The notes under the pieces were generated by a model. The model was given only the letters and a program-made list of their open reading frames with translations. It was not told the origin of the DNA and searched no databases. A stretch of 64,000 nucleotides of DNA from Boesenbergia rotunda (taxonomy: Eukaryota; Streptophyta; Magnoliopsida; Zingiberales; Zingiberaceae). The stretch spans positions 1 through 64,000 of the forward strand of contig JAGFNQ010000835.1 in NCBI GenBank assembly GCA_024364735.1, read 5' to 3'. Each line of letters begins with the position of its first letter. Positions within the stretch are counted from its first letter, which is position 1. A program made the translations under genes and the position numbers. Of the stretch, positions 44,179-54,292 are shown piece by piece.

Positions 44179-44274
44179 TGTAACACCCAATAATTTTCAT
44201 GAATTATTAGGAATTTTTCTGAATTTTCTGGCAATTTTTTCGAAATTAAAATAAAAAGAAAAAAAAGGGTCGGG

Positions 44275-44342
44275 CGGAGGTTTGATCTCGCGACCACAGG
44301 GGCAAGCCAGTCCTTAAGCGGGCTCGGCTAGCTAGAAGGTTG
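44275..44342 (-). other. tRNA-like stretch, antisense, LTR C
   Basis: On the minus strand GCTAGCCGAGCCCGCTTAAGG (A-box region), CTGGCTTGCC and GTGGTCGCGAGATCAAACCTC follow in tRNA order. The B-box is weak. It is about 100 bp into the LTR. Confidence 0.5.
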
Positions 44343-44662
44343 GGGGTATCAAGCACAGAAAAGGATGAAGCGAATTAATGTTATAGGTAAGTAGACACTT
44401 TTCATGAGGAGGTGTTTGAACTTCCGCTTAAGTTGCGTTAAATCCCCCTTTTGGGTGATTAGGGTCGGCGGAAACAGGGAGCAGGAGGGCTGTGAAAACA
44501 GGGAGAAAACAAGAAGTTTTCTTCCTCCTTCTTCTTCCTCTTGAGTAGAGAACCTAGGGTTTCTTCCCTAGGGCCAAGGAGTGAGGATTGTTGCAAAGGA
44601 AGAGAAAAGGAGTACTACGCTAGGATCTATCGGATACTTAGTGAGTTTTCTTCAAGAAAAGG

Positions 44663-45568
44663 GTAAGTAGATCACTCACCTGCAATAGAAATAGTTTTGT
44701 ATGTAGTTTCTCGTTGTAGAACTGTGATTTTGTGATCCAAGTGCATTCTTTAAGAATATTATTTTATTGTGTGATTGTAGTTTCTAAAGAATACATGTTT
44801 TTATCATAGAACTTGAATTTAAGTAGGTTTGGTGTATATGATCTAAGCATGATAAGACCAAGTTCTTGAATAGTCCCAAAAATGAGTTTTGGGTTAAGGG
44901 CACGCAAGGTGTTCAATGAAAGTTCCAAGTAAGAAAGGTAAAGGTTTGTAGTGCAAAAATTTATGCAAAAAGAAAGATAGCTTGATAAGTATAAGCATTA
45001 TGAGTAAGAAAGTATTTTACTTTTGTAAAGTGACATGTACCGGGCAAAGGAGAGGCCCACAGAAAGTTAGAAAAAGCTCTAATAGGGTGCGGTGGCTAGC
45101 TACCCCAAAACCTATTAGGGATGCGCGCATTGGTACATTGATTCCAGGTGCAGTATTAAGGCCTAGAAAGTTGATTATTATTTTGAAGTATATGAGTATA
45201 TGTAAGTGTTTCAATTTTCTTATGTGCATGTTTCGTTACGTATGTTAACATGGTTATGTTACAAACATGTTAAAGAGCAAGAGCAAAGAAGTTAGTATTT
45301 TAAAATATGGAAATGTATATGTATCAAGTCTGAAAAGAAATCATAAGCATGTTAAGTTTGCAAGTGTTTTGATGCAAGTAAATGTTTTCAAGCATGTTTG
45401 AGCATGATAAGTGTATGAAAGTTCCCATGTGCAAATAGTTTCAAGTGCATGTATTTTGAAACAAGCATCCTTTGAAAAGAGCATGTTTATCATTGATCGC
45501 ATGGTTTTGTGAGTTTGGATTTACTTACTAAGCAAATCGCTTACTAGTTGCATTTCCTTCTATTGCAG
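44663..45568 (+). other. Intron-like segment of LTR C
   Basis: GTAAGTAGATCACTCACCTGCA at the start; TTACTAAGC, GCTTACTAG and TTCTATTGCAG at the end; 906 nt. Confidence 0.35.
45077..45120 (+). other. Conserved covarying hairpin, LTR C
   Basis: CTCTAATAGG pairs with CCTATTAGGG over 10 bp with one T-G pair. It encloses GGTGGCTAGCTACC and is followed by GCGCGCA. Confidence 0.6.
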
Positions 45569-46002
45569 ATAAAGGTAAAGAAAAAGCATAAGCTAAGGAG
45601 GCGAACGGGACTTGCATTGATGTTCAGTGGTGGCGGAACCGTGGGAGAGATCTTTGGGTTAAGTCTTATAGAAACTTGTGGTTGGTGTTTTGGATTGGTA
45701 GAACGTAATAATTTTGGTTAAACTTTGCATAGAGACAAAGTTAAGTACAAACTCTAGTATAGATTTCATATGTTTTGATAGTTTATTAAATTCCGCAAAG
45801 ATCCTAATTGCAAGTAAATGGATTTGTTTTGGGTTGCTAAGATGTTTATAAAACTAGTATAGAGTATAGATTTGGAGTTATTTAACTATATGCTGTTGGT
45901 GCAGGAAACACCAGATCGAACCTTGTTTTGATATTGGCAAAGGATTCAAAGTTAAGGGCTATTTGTTGTCTAACAATGCTGCTTGAGAGTGCAGGAAACA
46001 AA

Positions 46003-46262
46003 GTCCTAGCGAAGGGCTGCTAGGCACCTGACGATGGGCTGTCAGGAAACCAAGTCCTGGCGAAGGGTTGCTGGGCGAAAACCAAGTGCTAGCGAAGGGC
46101 TGCTAGGCACCTGACGATGGGCTGTCAGGAAACCAAGTCCTGGCGAAGGGTTGCTGGGCGAAAACCAAGTCCTGGCGAAGGGCTGCTAGGCTAAAACCAA
46201 GTCCTGGCGAAGGGCTGCTAGGCGAAAACCAAGACCTGGCGAAGGGCTGCCGGGCAAAAGTC
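46003..46262 (+). repeat. Covarying hairpin array in gag-only element LTR
   Basis: Nine units. Arms are CCTAGC/GCTAGG, CCTGAC/GTCAGG, CCTGGC/GCTGGG, CCTGGC/GCTAGG and CCTGGC/GCCGGG around loops GAAGGGYT or GATGGGCT. The unit text differs from the array at 36288 but the pairing rule is the same. The array is repeated in the 3' LTR at 51602-51857. Confidence 0.85.
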
Positions 46263-46840
46263 CAACTAGACGATCCGGTTGGCACCAGGTAAAACTCTCC
46301 CGAGAGGAGTAGGTGAGGACGCGTTCCCCTTGAGGGAACATTAGGCGTCGGTTCGACCTAGGGCTCCATTTTGGAGACCAAAGTCAGAACCAAGACAGCT
46401 AAGGCTGTATAAAATAATAATATAATTGTTATTTGGACTAACCCTGGATGCAGGATCGAAGGACTGAGTATCTGCAGCTCAGAGAGTCTCGAAGGAGTGA
46501 GGCAGAAGCTGAGCAGGGCGCCCCGGACAACCAGGGCGCCCCGGACGACCAGGGCGCCCCCAAGGTCAACCCAAGTATGTAACAACCTCGACGCGTTTTC
46601 GCCCCGCTTGTCGCGGGCGCCCCGCGTGTCGCGGGCGCCCCCACTGCCAGCTGTCGAAGCGCATCCCTGCGAAGCCGAAGAGATGAGGCCTTTGACCGGT
46701 CAAGCCGGGCGCCCCGAGTCCTCCGGGCGCCCCGGTCAAACCGGATCCCGAGGATAATGGGATCAGACGGCGACCGAGCTACAGCCGGATCGGCTGCCAC
46801 GTGGGGGGGCGCCCCCGTCGACCAGGGCGCCCCTAGGCCC

Positions 46841-46850
46841 TATATAAAGG
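46841..46850 (+). promoter_or_regulatory. TATA box of gag-only element
   Basis: TATATAAAGG directly after a block of GGGCGCCCC palindromes; the copy at 52432-52441 is in the other LTR. Confidence 0.75.
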
Positions 46851-47264
46851 GCCCTCGACCTCCTTCTTCAAAGCATCAATTCTTCGGACACTTCCACGCT
46901 CTTCTGCTCTCGTGCTTTGCTCCAGATACTGCCCAACTCGAGCCGACGACGTCCCGCTGCCCCGAAATCTTCGATCTACTGCGGACGTCGGTAAAAGAAG
47001 AGCATAATTCTTATTATATAAAGTTTACTGCACTTATTCTGTATTCAATAATTGTAAACTGGTTTACGAACTTATAGAATTGCCTGCAGAAAACAGTCAA
47101 CGACCGTGGGCCTTGGAGTAGGAGTCGACACAGGCTCCGAACCAAGTAAAACGACCGTGTTAGCATTGTTTTTGTGTCTTATTTCCGCTGCGCACTTACT
47201 CTTTTTAAATCCGAACTATTTGCGACATTCACCCCCCCTCTCTCGCATCTCTCGATCCAACAAG

Positions 47265-47276
47265 TGGTATCAGAGC
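47265..47276 (+). other. Primer binding site of gag-only element
   Basis: TGGTATCAGAGC two bases after the LTR end. Confidence 0.92.
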
Positions 47277-47655
47277 GGGGTAGTTCAAACTTGGTGCAAC
47301 CACCAGTTTGAAAGTTTTTTCGGATTTACGAATTTTTTAATTTTATTTCTTTTCTTTTTGTTAATCAACGCAACTCAATCTCGTTCGCTTTTTATTTTAT
47401 ATAAATAATATCTGTAGGTGGATTTAAAATATCCTTACGCCTTTTTCAATTTTGAATTTTCATCTTTTCACCATAAGTCTGAATTAATAAAACGAACAAT
47501 TCTTAAAAATTTGTCATAATTTTTTTTATTATTATTCTGCCTCGAAATTCGTGCAATTTTTTTGGGCAAATTTTTTTCTTCTTCTCCCGCACTACTAATC
47601 CAAGACCAAGTCTTGGTACATTCTGTTAGTTCTTTTGTGTGCAAGAGGTTATTTT

Positions 47656-48840
47656 ATGGCCAACCAAGAGTGGAACAGTGCCCGTCCACCGCTATTCTCC
47701 GGCGAGAACTTCAGCTTTTGGAGAAGACAAATGGAGTCCCTTCTGAAGACCCATATGGACATATGGATGATCATTCAAACAGGGTTCCACCTCCATACAG
47801 AAGATGAACTATCAATTGCATGGGACAAACTGGATGAACCAACCCTCAACCAAATTGAGACTGATGCAAGAGCAACTGCAATTCTTCAATGCAGTCTAAC
47901 CAACGAACAACTCAAGCTAGTCGGTTCATTTGGATGTGCTAGAGAAATGTGGGAGAAATTGATCAATCTTCATCAAGAAATCTTAGATGAAGAAGAAGAT
48001 CAGGTAAGTTATCTCGCACTCTCGGTCCAAGCACAGATAGCCGAGTCAGAGTCTGAACCTGAACCCAGAGTCGAAATCGAACCAGCAGAATCAGACAACG
48101 AACTGACTGAGATGGTAACCAATTTCAAATTCTTTTCTAAATTAGAATTAAATAATCAAGCTGATACTGCAATGGTCGAGGAAGGTATAACTTTTGCAGG
48201 GAAAACTCCAAGAGAACCATCAAAGAAGGAGCTTCAACCGGTACCCAAGTCCGACTCAGACACGGAATCAGAAGATGAATCTAGATCCGAGACAGCAACA
48301 ATTAAGGGGGAGATTCCCAATAAGGAATCAAAAGGTAAAATTATAAATTTAAATTTTAAAAATCATATAATTTGTTACATATGCAGGAAGAGAGGGCACT
48401 ACCAAACTAAGTGTCCTACTCGTAAGATTCAAACGATACCACCGACGGCAACAAAGAAACGAGCTCCAAAAGCACGAAAGAACAAGAGTCGCATTCAATG
48501 CTTCAAGTGTCAGGAGTTTGGGCATTACAAATAGGAATGCACAGATAAACGTTACAAAGATCCAGGGAAACCAACCAAAATGGGTAACTGTAATTTACAT
48601 CCAAATCAACTCTTTACCTTGAATACTGATAGTTTAATTAATCTCCCTTGGTCAAATTTAGATATGGATGCATGCTTAGATAACTTGATGAAATCATGTA
48701 TATTAGCAAAGTCAAAATTCAAAATGTTAAGACAAGAAAATGAGACTTTGAAAATTAAAATTGATATACAAGAAAAACTGATTAATAATTTTGCAAACGT
48801 AGAAAATCCAGAAATTTCTCTTCACTATGACATTATCTGA
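47656..48840 (+). pseudogene. gag: Copia gag with two zinc knuckles and an amber stop
   Basis: ATG 47656 (MANQEWNSARPPLF) is chosen over an in-frame Met 7 codons upstream because related gags start here. The N-terminal domain has SGENFSFWRRQM and AILQCSLTNEQLKLVGSF. Acidic linkers follow, then zinc knuckle 1 CYICRKRGHYQTKC. Knuckle 2 reads CFKCQEFGHYK, then TAG at 48532, then EC in the same frame, so the stop falls inside the second knuckle. The frame then stays open to 48840 with a coiled-coil-like end (LRQENETLKIKIDIQEKL). A single base change separates it from an open gag. Compared with the gag at 13771 it lacks a stretch of the central domain. It is the element's only gene. Confidence 0.8.
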
Positions 48841-51492
48841 AGTTTTGTCTTGGCTATTCATAGGACTAGATACCTTAAGGACTTAACCAACTAGTTGAAA
48901 TTTGACAACATAGTATTGGGAGGAGGTGAGATGATAGTACGTTGGGGAAACCAAATCAAGTCTACTTGGTCTCTTTAGACTGGTGAAACCAGCCGAAGCT
49001 ACCGATCCAAGACCCAAGCTAGTTGGACCAGAAAATGACCTAATTTAATTTAAAAATGAAATTTCATTAAAAGGCTTTGTCAAGGAAAGGGTGGATGATC
49101 CCATAAGGCTACGGCCAAAGAAGGCCTAGTGCCTCGCCAAGACCTGGAAGCCAATTTCTGAAATTCAAATTCAAATTATCTTATGTCAAATTCGAATCTA
49201 ACACAAATTTCAAATAATTATAGATTCAAACCTGTTTTCAAAAATTCTTTTTCAAAATCACTCTTTTTCTGTCTTCGAAGTCAATTATACTTTTTCAAAA
49301 ACAAACATTTTTTTTCAAAGTTAAACATTTTTTTAAAATTATTTTTACCTTCAAACCTGTCTCACAAGAACTTTTAAGGCTAACTGTTTGAAAACCCTAG
49401 ATTGGGTGAGACAGGAAAATTAAGTTCAAATTAAAATTTCTTTTATGTTGTGTTTTCATTCAGAGAATAATTTCAACATAGTCAAACCATGATTAACATG
49501 GTTAAACCTTAGTCAACTGAGTCAAACATGGTCAAACCTAGTTAATGCTAAAGACCCTTCAAGCACTTAAATAAAGTTAAGACAAGTCGAATACAAGGGG
49601 AGTTCTTTTTAGATTTATTCTCAAAACCTGATGCTCTAAAATTTAGTATCATTTCAGAATAAGGCCTTCAAAAATTACTCAAAATTCTTGGTATATTACT
49701 ATCTCTTTGAAAAATTATTTCAAAATATTTCTTTTCAAAAACTGTGTTATTATTATTACTTCAAATTGAGGTGTCAAAAATTTATCTCCTTGAAAGTTTC
49801 ATACTCAGAAGATTATTCAAAATTATTCTTTTGTTTTTAATAAACCCTAAAGACACAGAGGAAGGTCCACTTCATGATCTACTAGGACTCCTAGAATGTG
49901 TCAAATTTAGGGGGAGTTTGATTCAAAAGAAGAATTTCTGAAAAAAATTTTTTGGTAATTATTTGTTTTGAAGTTATTAGATAATTCTTATAATTTAAAT
50001 CAAACCCTAAAACTCAGAGGAAGATCGCTTGTAGTCAACAAGCTTCCTAGGACTGGGTCAAGTTTAGGGGGAGATGAAATTAAAAGAATTATTGAACATT
50101 TTCAAAATTATATGTTTTCATGCACTGCAAGTTCAAAATCCTTTTGAAAACTTAAATAATTTTTCTGTCAAAATACTATTATTTTACAAAATTCTTGTGG
50201 CTTATGAAATTAATTTTATAATATTTACTTGGGTTGGAGAAAATTTTCCAGGACACTTAGGAAAATGTCCTTGTAGTCAACAAGGTTTCCTAGGATTGTG
50301 TCAGACTGGAAAAGAAACCTAGTTAAGTAAAATATTTTGTGTTCAAAATGCATAATTCTTTTCAAAAATTACTTATACTTTTCAAAGTCTAATTCTTTTC
50401 AAAAATTACTTATACTTTTCAAAGTCTAATTCTTTTCAAAAATTACTTATACTTTTCAAAGTCTAATTCTTTTCAAAAATTACTTATACTTTTCAAAGTC
50501 TAAGTCTTTTCAAATTACTTATATCTTTCAAAGTCTAAATACTTTTTTAAAAAGTACTTATGTGTTTCAAATCTTAACTTATTTCAAAAGTACTTAGATT
50601 TTTTAAAAATGCATAATATTTATTTCAAAAGTACTTTTGAAGATTCAAAAGCACTTATATCCTCAAAAATACATAATATCTGTCAAAAAGTACTGCAATA
50701 ATATTTTCAAAAGTATAAATATTTTTCAAGGCAATATTGTTCTAAGTGCGTGAATTTTCTAAAAGATTGGCCTACAAATATAAAGTATCTTTTCAATACT
50801 TTTCCAAATAAAGTTTTGTTGGTGCAATTTAAAACTTTTTGCTATACTTTCAAGAATTATACTAAGTATTTTCATGCTTTCAAAACTCATAGGCTTTGAT
50901 ACACAAACGCTCTCCTTAAAACTTCTCTCAAAATATTTTTATATTAGACTTAAAAATGGTCTAAAACATAAGGAGAAGAGTTTTACATTAAGGGGGAGAG
51001 AAAGGGAATTTTATTTTTAAGCTATTTCAAAATTTTAAGCATTTCTAAGTAGTTCGAAGTTATTTTTAGTGCATGTTTTTTTAAATAAAATTTTCCTTAG
51101 TAATCAAAATTTGTCTGAGAAAAAGGGTTTTTTAACAAAGTTTAAGCTTGCTTTTCAAAAGTGTCTATGGATACAAATACTTTTGCTCCTTTTTGAAAAA
51201 TACTTTGTCAAAAACCTATTTTTGGTAGAACTCAAAACTCCCCATTAGAAACCTTGCTAACCCATGTATGCTTTTGATATATGTCAAAGGGGGAGGAAAG
51301 GTCAAAGTTAAGTATTTTAATTATTTTATAACACAAGTATTCAGGGTTTTAGGGGGAGTATGAAAAATAAAGAATTTTTTTCAACTCTACAGTTATGCTT
51401 CAGTTATGCTTCACTGTTTACCTTATGCTCTTAACTGTTGTAATTTTTTCCTTAACTTTGAATTGTGTTGCCATAATCAAAAAGGGGGAGAT
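48841..51492 (+). other. Non-coding region of gag-only element
   Basis: No gene. First comes the spacer core (48890-49160) shared with 15490-15830 and 59100-59400. AT-rich text follows, with three copies of a CTAGGAYT...GTGTCA-type unit near 49880, 50045 and 50270. Purine tracts are at 49908, 50064, 50990, 51287, 51351 and 51481; the last abuts the LTR. Multiple tracts are a Sirevirus trait. Confidence 0.75.
50350..50540. repeat. 37-bp tandem repeat, four copies plus a partial
   Basis: Unit TAATTCTTTTCAAAAATTAC plus TTATACTTTTCAAAGTC, nearly perfect for four copies and then decaying. Confidence 0.9.
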
Positions 51493-52845
51493 TGTTGGTG
51501 CAGGAAGCACCAGATCGAACCTTGTTTTGATATTGGCAAAGGATTCAAAGTTAAGGGCTATTTGTTGTCTAACAATGCTGCTTGAGAGTGCAGGAAACAA
51601 AGTCCTAGCGAAGGGCTGCTAGGCACCTGACGATGGGCTGTCAGGAAACCAAGTCCTGGCGAAGGGTTGCTGGGCGAAAACCAAGTCCTAGCGAAGGGAT
51701 GCTAGGCACCTGACGATGGGCTGTCAGGAAACCAAGTCCTGGCGAAGGGTTGCTGGGCGAAAACCAAGTCCTGGCGAAGGGCTGCTAGGCTAAAACCAAG
51801 TCCTGGCGAAGGGCTGCTAGGCGAAAACCAAGACCTGGCGAAGGGCTGCCGGGCAAAAGTCCAACTGGAGGATCCGGTTAGCACCAGGTAAAACTCGCCC
51901 GAGAGGAGTAGGTGAGGACGCGTTCCCCTTGAGGGAACATTAGGCGTCGGTTCGACCTAGGGCTCCATTTTGGAGACCAAAGTCAGAACCAAGACAGCTA
52001 AGGCTGTATAAAATAATAATATAATTGTTATTTGGACTAACCCTGGATGCAGGATCGAAGGACTGAGTATCTGTAGCTCAGAGAGCCTCGAAGGAGTGAG
52101 GCAGAAGCTGAGCAGGGCGCCCCGGACGACCAGGGCGCCCCCAAGGTCAACCCAAGTATGTAACAACCTCGACGCGTTTTCGCCCCGCTTGTCGCGGGCG
52201 CCCCGCGTGTCGCGGGCGCCCCCACTGCCAGCTGTCGAAGCGCATCCCTGCGAAGCCGAAGAGATGAGGCCTTTGACCGGTCAAGCCGGGCGCCCCGAGT
52301 CCTCCGGGCGCCCCGGTCAAACCGGATCCCGAGGATAATGGGATCAGACGGCGACCGAGCTACAGCCGGATCGGCTGCCACGTGGGGGGGCGCCCCCGTC
52401 GACCAGGGCGCCCCTAGGCCCTATATAAAGGGCCCTCGACCTCCTTCTTCAAAGCATCAATTCTTCGGACACTTCCACGCTCTTCTGCTCTCGTGCTTTG
52501 CTCCAGATACTGCCCAACTCGAGCCGACGACGTCCCGCTGCCCCGAAATCTTCGATCTACTGCGGACGTCGGTAAAAGAAGAGCATAATTCTTATTATAT
52601 AAAGTTTACTGCACTTATTCTGTATTCAATAATTGTAAACTGGTTTACGAACTTATAGAATTGCCCGCAGAAAATGGTCAACGACCGTGGGCCTTGGAGT
52701 AGGAGTCGACACAGGCTCCAAACCAAGTAAAACGACCGTGTTAGCATTATTTTTGTGTCTTATTTCCGCTGCGCACTTACTCTTTTTAAATCCGAACGAT
52801 TTGCGACATTCACCCCCCCCCTCTCTCGCATCTCTCGATCCAACA
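51493..52845 (+). mobile_element. 3' LTR of gag-only element
   Basis: 1,353 bp, TGTTGGTGCAGG to GATCCAACA. I count about 14 single-base differences from the 5' LTR. Confidence 0.93.
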
Positions 52846-53099
52846 TATGCTTTGGAAGAGTATGAATTATGGACCCTTGAAAGGAGTTCCCAGGTCTGAA
52901 ACTGCAGTTTTCAGGGGTGCCAGTCGACTGGTTCAGAACCAGTCGACTGCCCTATCGAACAGAACCTTCTGTTTGATGCACCAGTCGACTGCCATGAGGC
53001 CAGTCGACTGGTGCCGGGTACAGAAAGTTTCTGTGGCCGATACCAGTCGACTGGCCTTCTAGCAGTCGACTGGTGTCATTGAAAAGAAAGTGTTGTAGG

Positions 53100-53160
53100 G
53101 CAGATGGTTAGTGCTTCAGTTTTACAACTAAGAGGTCTAGGGGTCAAATCCTTGCAAAGC
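53100..53160 (+). other. tRNA-like stretch, sense, LTR C
   Basis: A-box-like GATGGTTAGTGCTTCAG and B-box-like GGGTCAAATCC (53141-53151) in tRNA spacing, about 150 bp before the LTR end. It is similar to 21936-21996 but diverged. Confidence 0.5.
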
Positions 53161-53312
53161 AAATAAAAGGAAAGTTGTTTTTTTTTTGAAAAAAAAATTT
53201 CAGAGCAAGTTAAGGGAAGTCAAGTAGTTGTAATCTAAGGCTAAGGATAAGGTAAAGTCAAGGTTAAGTAAAAGTGACGTCCTCCTTAAGGAAGAGAAGT
53301 CGGATCGTCATA

Positions 53313-54245
53313 GTGGCATTGTCATCTTGGCCATGTAAGCAAGAAACGCATGTTAGAGCCAAAGCTTTCTCCATGAAAGACCTGGGAGAAGCAACCTATA
53401 TCCTTGGGATTAGAATCTATAGAGATAGATCAAAACGGTTGCTTGGTCTTTCGCAATCTACATATATAGACCGAGTGCTAGAAAGGTTTAGCATGTCGGA
53501 ATCCAAGAAAGGTTACCTTCCCATCAAGCATGGGATCAACCTTTCGAAGACTATGTGTTCGCGCACAGAAGACGAGAGGATTTTCATGAATAAGATTCCT
53601 TATGCATCCGCGATAGGATCTGTCATGTATGTTATGTTATATACTAGGCCCAATGTATCGTATGCTCTGAGCGTCACAAGCAGATACCAGTCTGATCCAG
53701 GAATGGATCATTGGGCGGCTGTCAAGACAATCCTCAAGTACTTGAGAAGAACTAAGGATGTGTTCCTAATATATGGAGAAGGTGATATGATAATACGTGG
53801 GTATACAGATGTCAGTTTTCAGACAGATAAGGATGACTCCAAATCTCAGTCCGGATACGTATTTATTTTGAATGGAGGCGCAATAAGTTGGAAGAGTTCC
53901 AAGCAAGACACCATAGCGGATTCTACCACGGAAGCGGAATATATTACATCTTCGGAAGCAGCAAAGGAAGTAGTCTGGATCAAGAAGTTTGTCTCAGAAC
54001 ATGGTGTGGTTCCAACCATTGATGAAGCAATACCAGATTATTGCGACAACAATGGAGCTATTGCACAAGCGAAGGAACCAAGGTCTCATCAGCGATCCAA
54101 ACATGTGCATCGCTGCTATCATCTGATCAGAGAGATTATAAGTATGAATGATATACAAATTGAGAAAATTCCCACTGAAAGGAATTTAGCGGATCCTTAA
54201 ACTAAGGCCTTGCCTCAAAGCAAGTTTGAGGGTCATGTTAGAGCC
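53313..54245 (+). pseudogene. pol: Angela-like pol 3' end (RT end, RNase H)
   Basis: After the solo LTR the host frame resumes with the GAG-pre-integrase motif HCHLGHVSKKR, then jumps at about 53356 to the late RT region (AFSMKDLGEATYILG). The integrase core and most of RT, including the YVDD box, are therefore deleted. RT end and RNase H continue openly: RPNVSYALSVTSRYQ, YTDVSFQTDKDD, DSTTEAEYI and the RSKHVHRCYHLIRE region. TAA at 54198 replaces the residue before TKALPQ. A GLP-like tail runs to about 54245, close to the polypurine tract. The expected SGFAG-type RNase H Asp context reads DVSFQTD, also degenerate. Confidence 0.88.
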
Positions 54246-54279
54246 TGTGGTATTGGATACCGTAGCGATTGGCATTAGG

Positions 54280-54292
54280 CCAAGTGGGAGTT
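54280..54292 (+). other. Polypurine tract of Angela-like element
   Basis: CCAAGTGGGAGTT before the LTR start TGTTAGTG; the CAAGTGGGAG form is typical of Angela/BARE-type elements. Confidence 0.8.

Larger units (their letters stand above)
45894..47262 (+). mobile_element. 5' LTR of gag-only element
   Basis: 1,369 bp, TGTTGGTGCAGG to GATCCAACA, with a hairpin array, GGGCGCCCC repeats (46515-46830), TATA box (46841), TTCCGCTGC and a C-rich tract. It carries an extra GGCGCCCCGGACAACCAG unit compared with the other LTR. Confidence 0.93.
45894..52845 (+). mobile_element. Gag-only copia-type LTR element (non-autonomous)
   Basis: 6,952 bp with target duplication TATGC (45889-45893, 52846-52850), two LTRs about 99 percent alike apart from an 18-bp indel, a primer site, gag, a long non-coding region and six polypurine-like tracts. 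No protease, RT, RNase H or integrase sequence is recognisable. It resembles the TR-GAG class of plant elements and must have been moved by another element's enzymes. Confidence 0.88.
44179..53312 (+). mobile_element. Solo Tekay-like LTR C, split by a gag-only element
   Basis: An LTR of about 2.18 kb when the nested element is removed. It starts TGTAACACCC; the end (TCGTCATA) is a decayed GTCGTTACA. Flanks GTGGT and GTGGC are a near-perfect 5-bp duplication, and host pol reads through after removal. It contains an antisense tRNA-like stretch, donor- and acceptor-like blocks (44663, 45568), the covarying hairpin (45077-45120), GTCGACTGG palindromes (52920-53075) and a sense tRNA-like stretch. 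Confidence 0.8.

Noticed and set aside
46438..46800. ORFs of 80-120 codons in the GC-rich part of LTRs 45894 and 51493
   Set aside because: They overlap on both strands, follow GGGCGCCC repeats and are duplicated simply because LTRs are duplicated.
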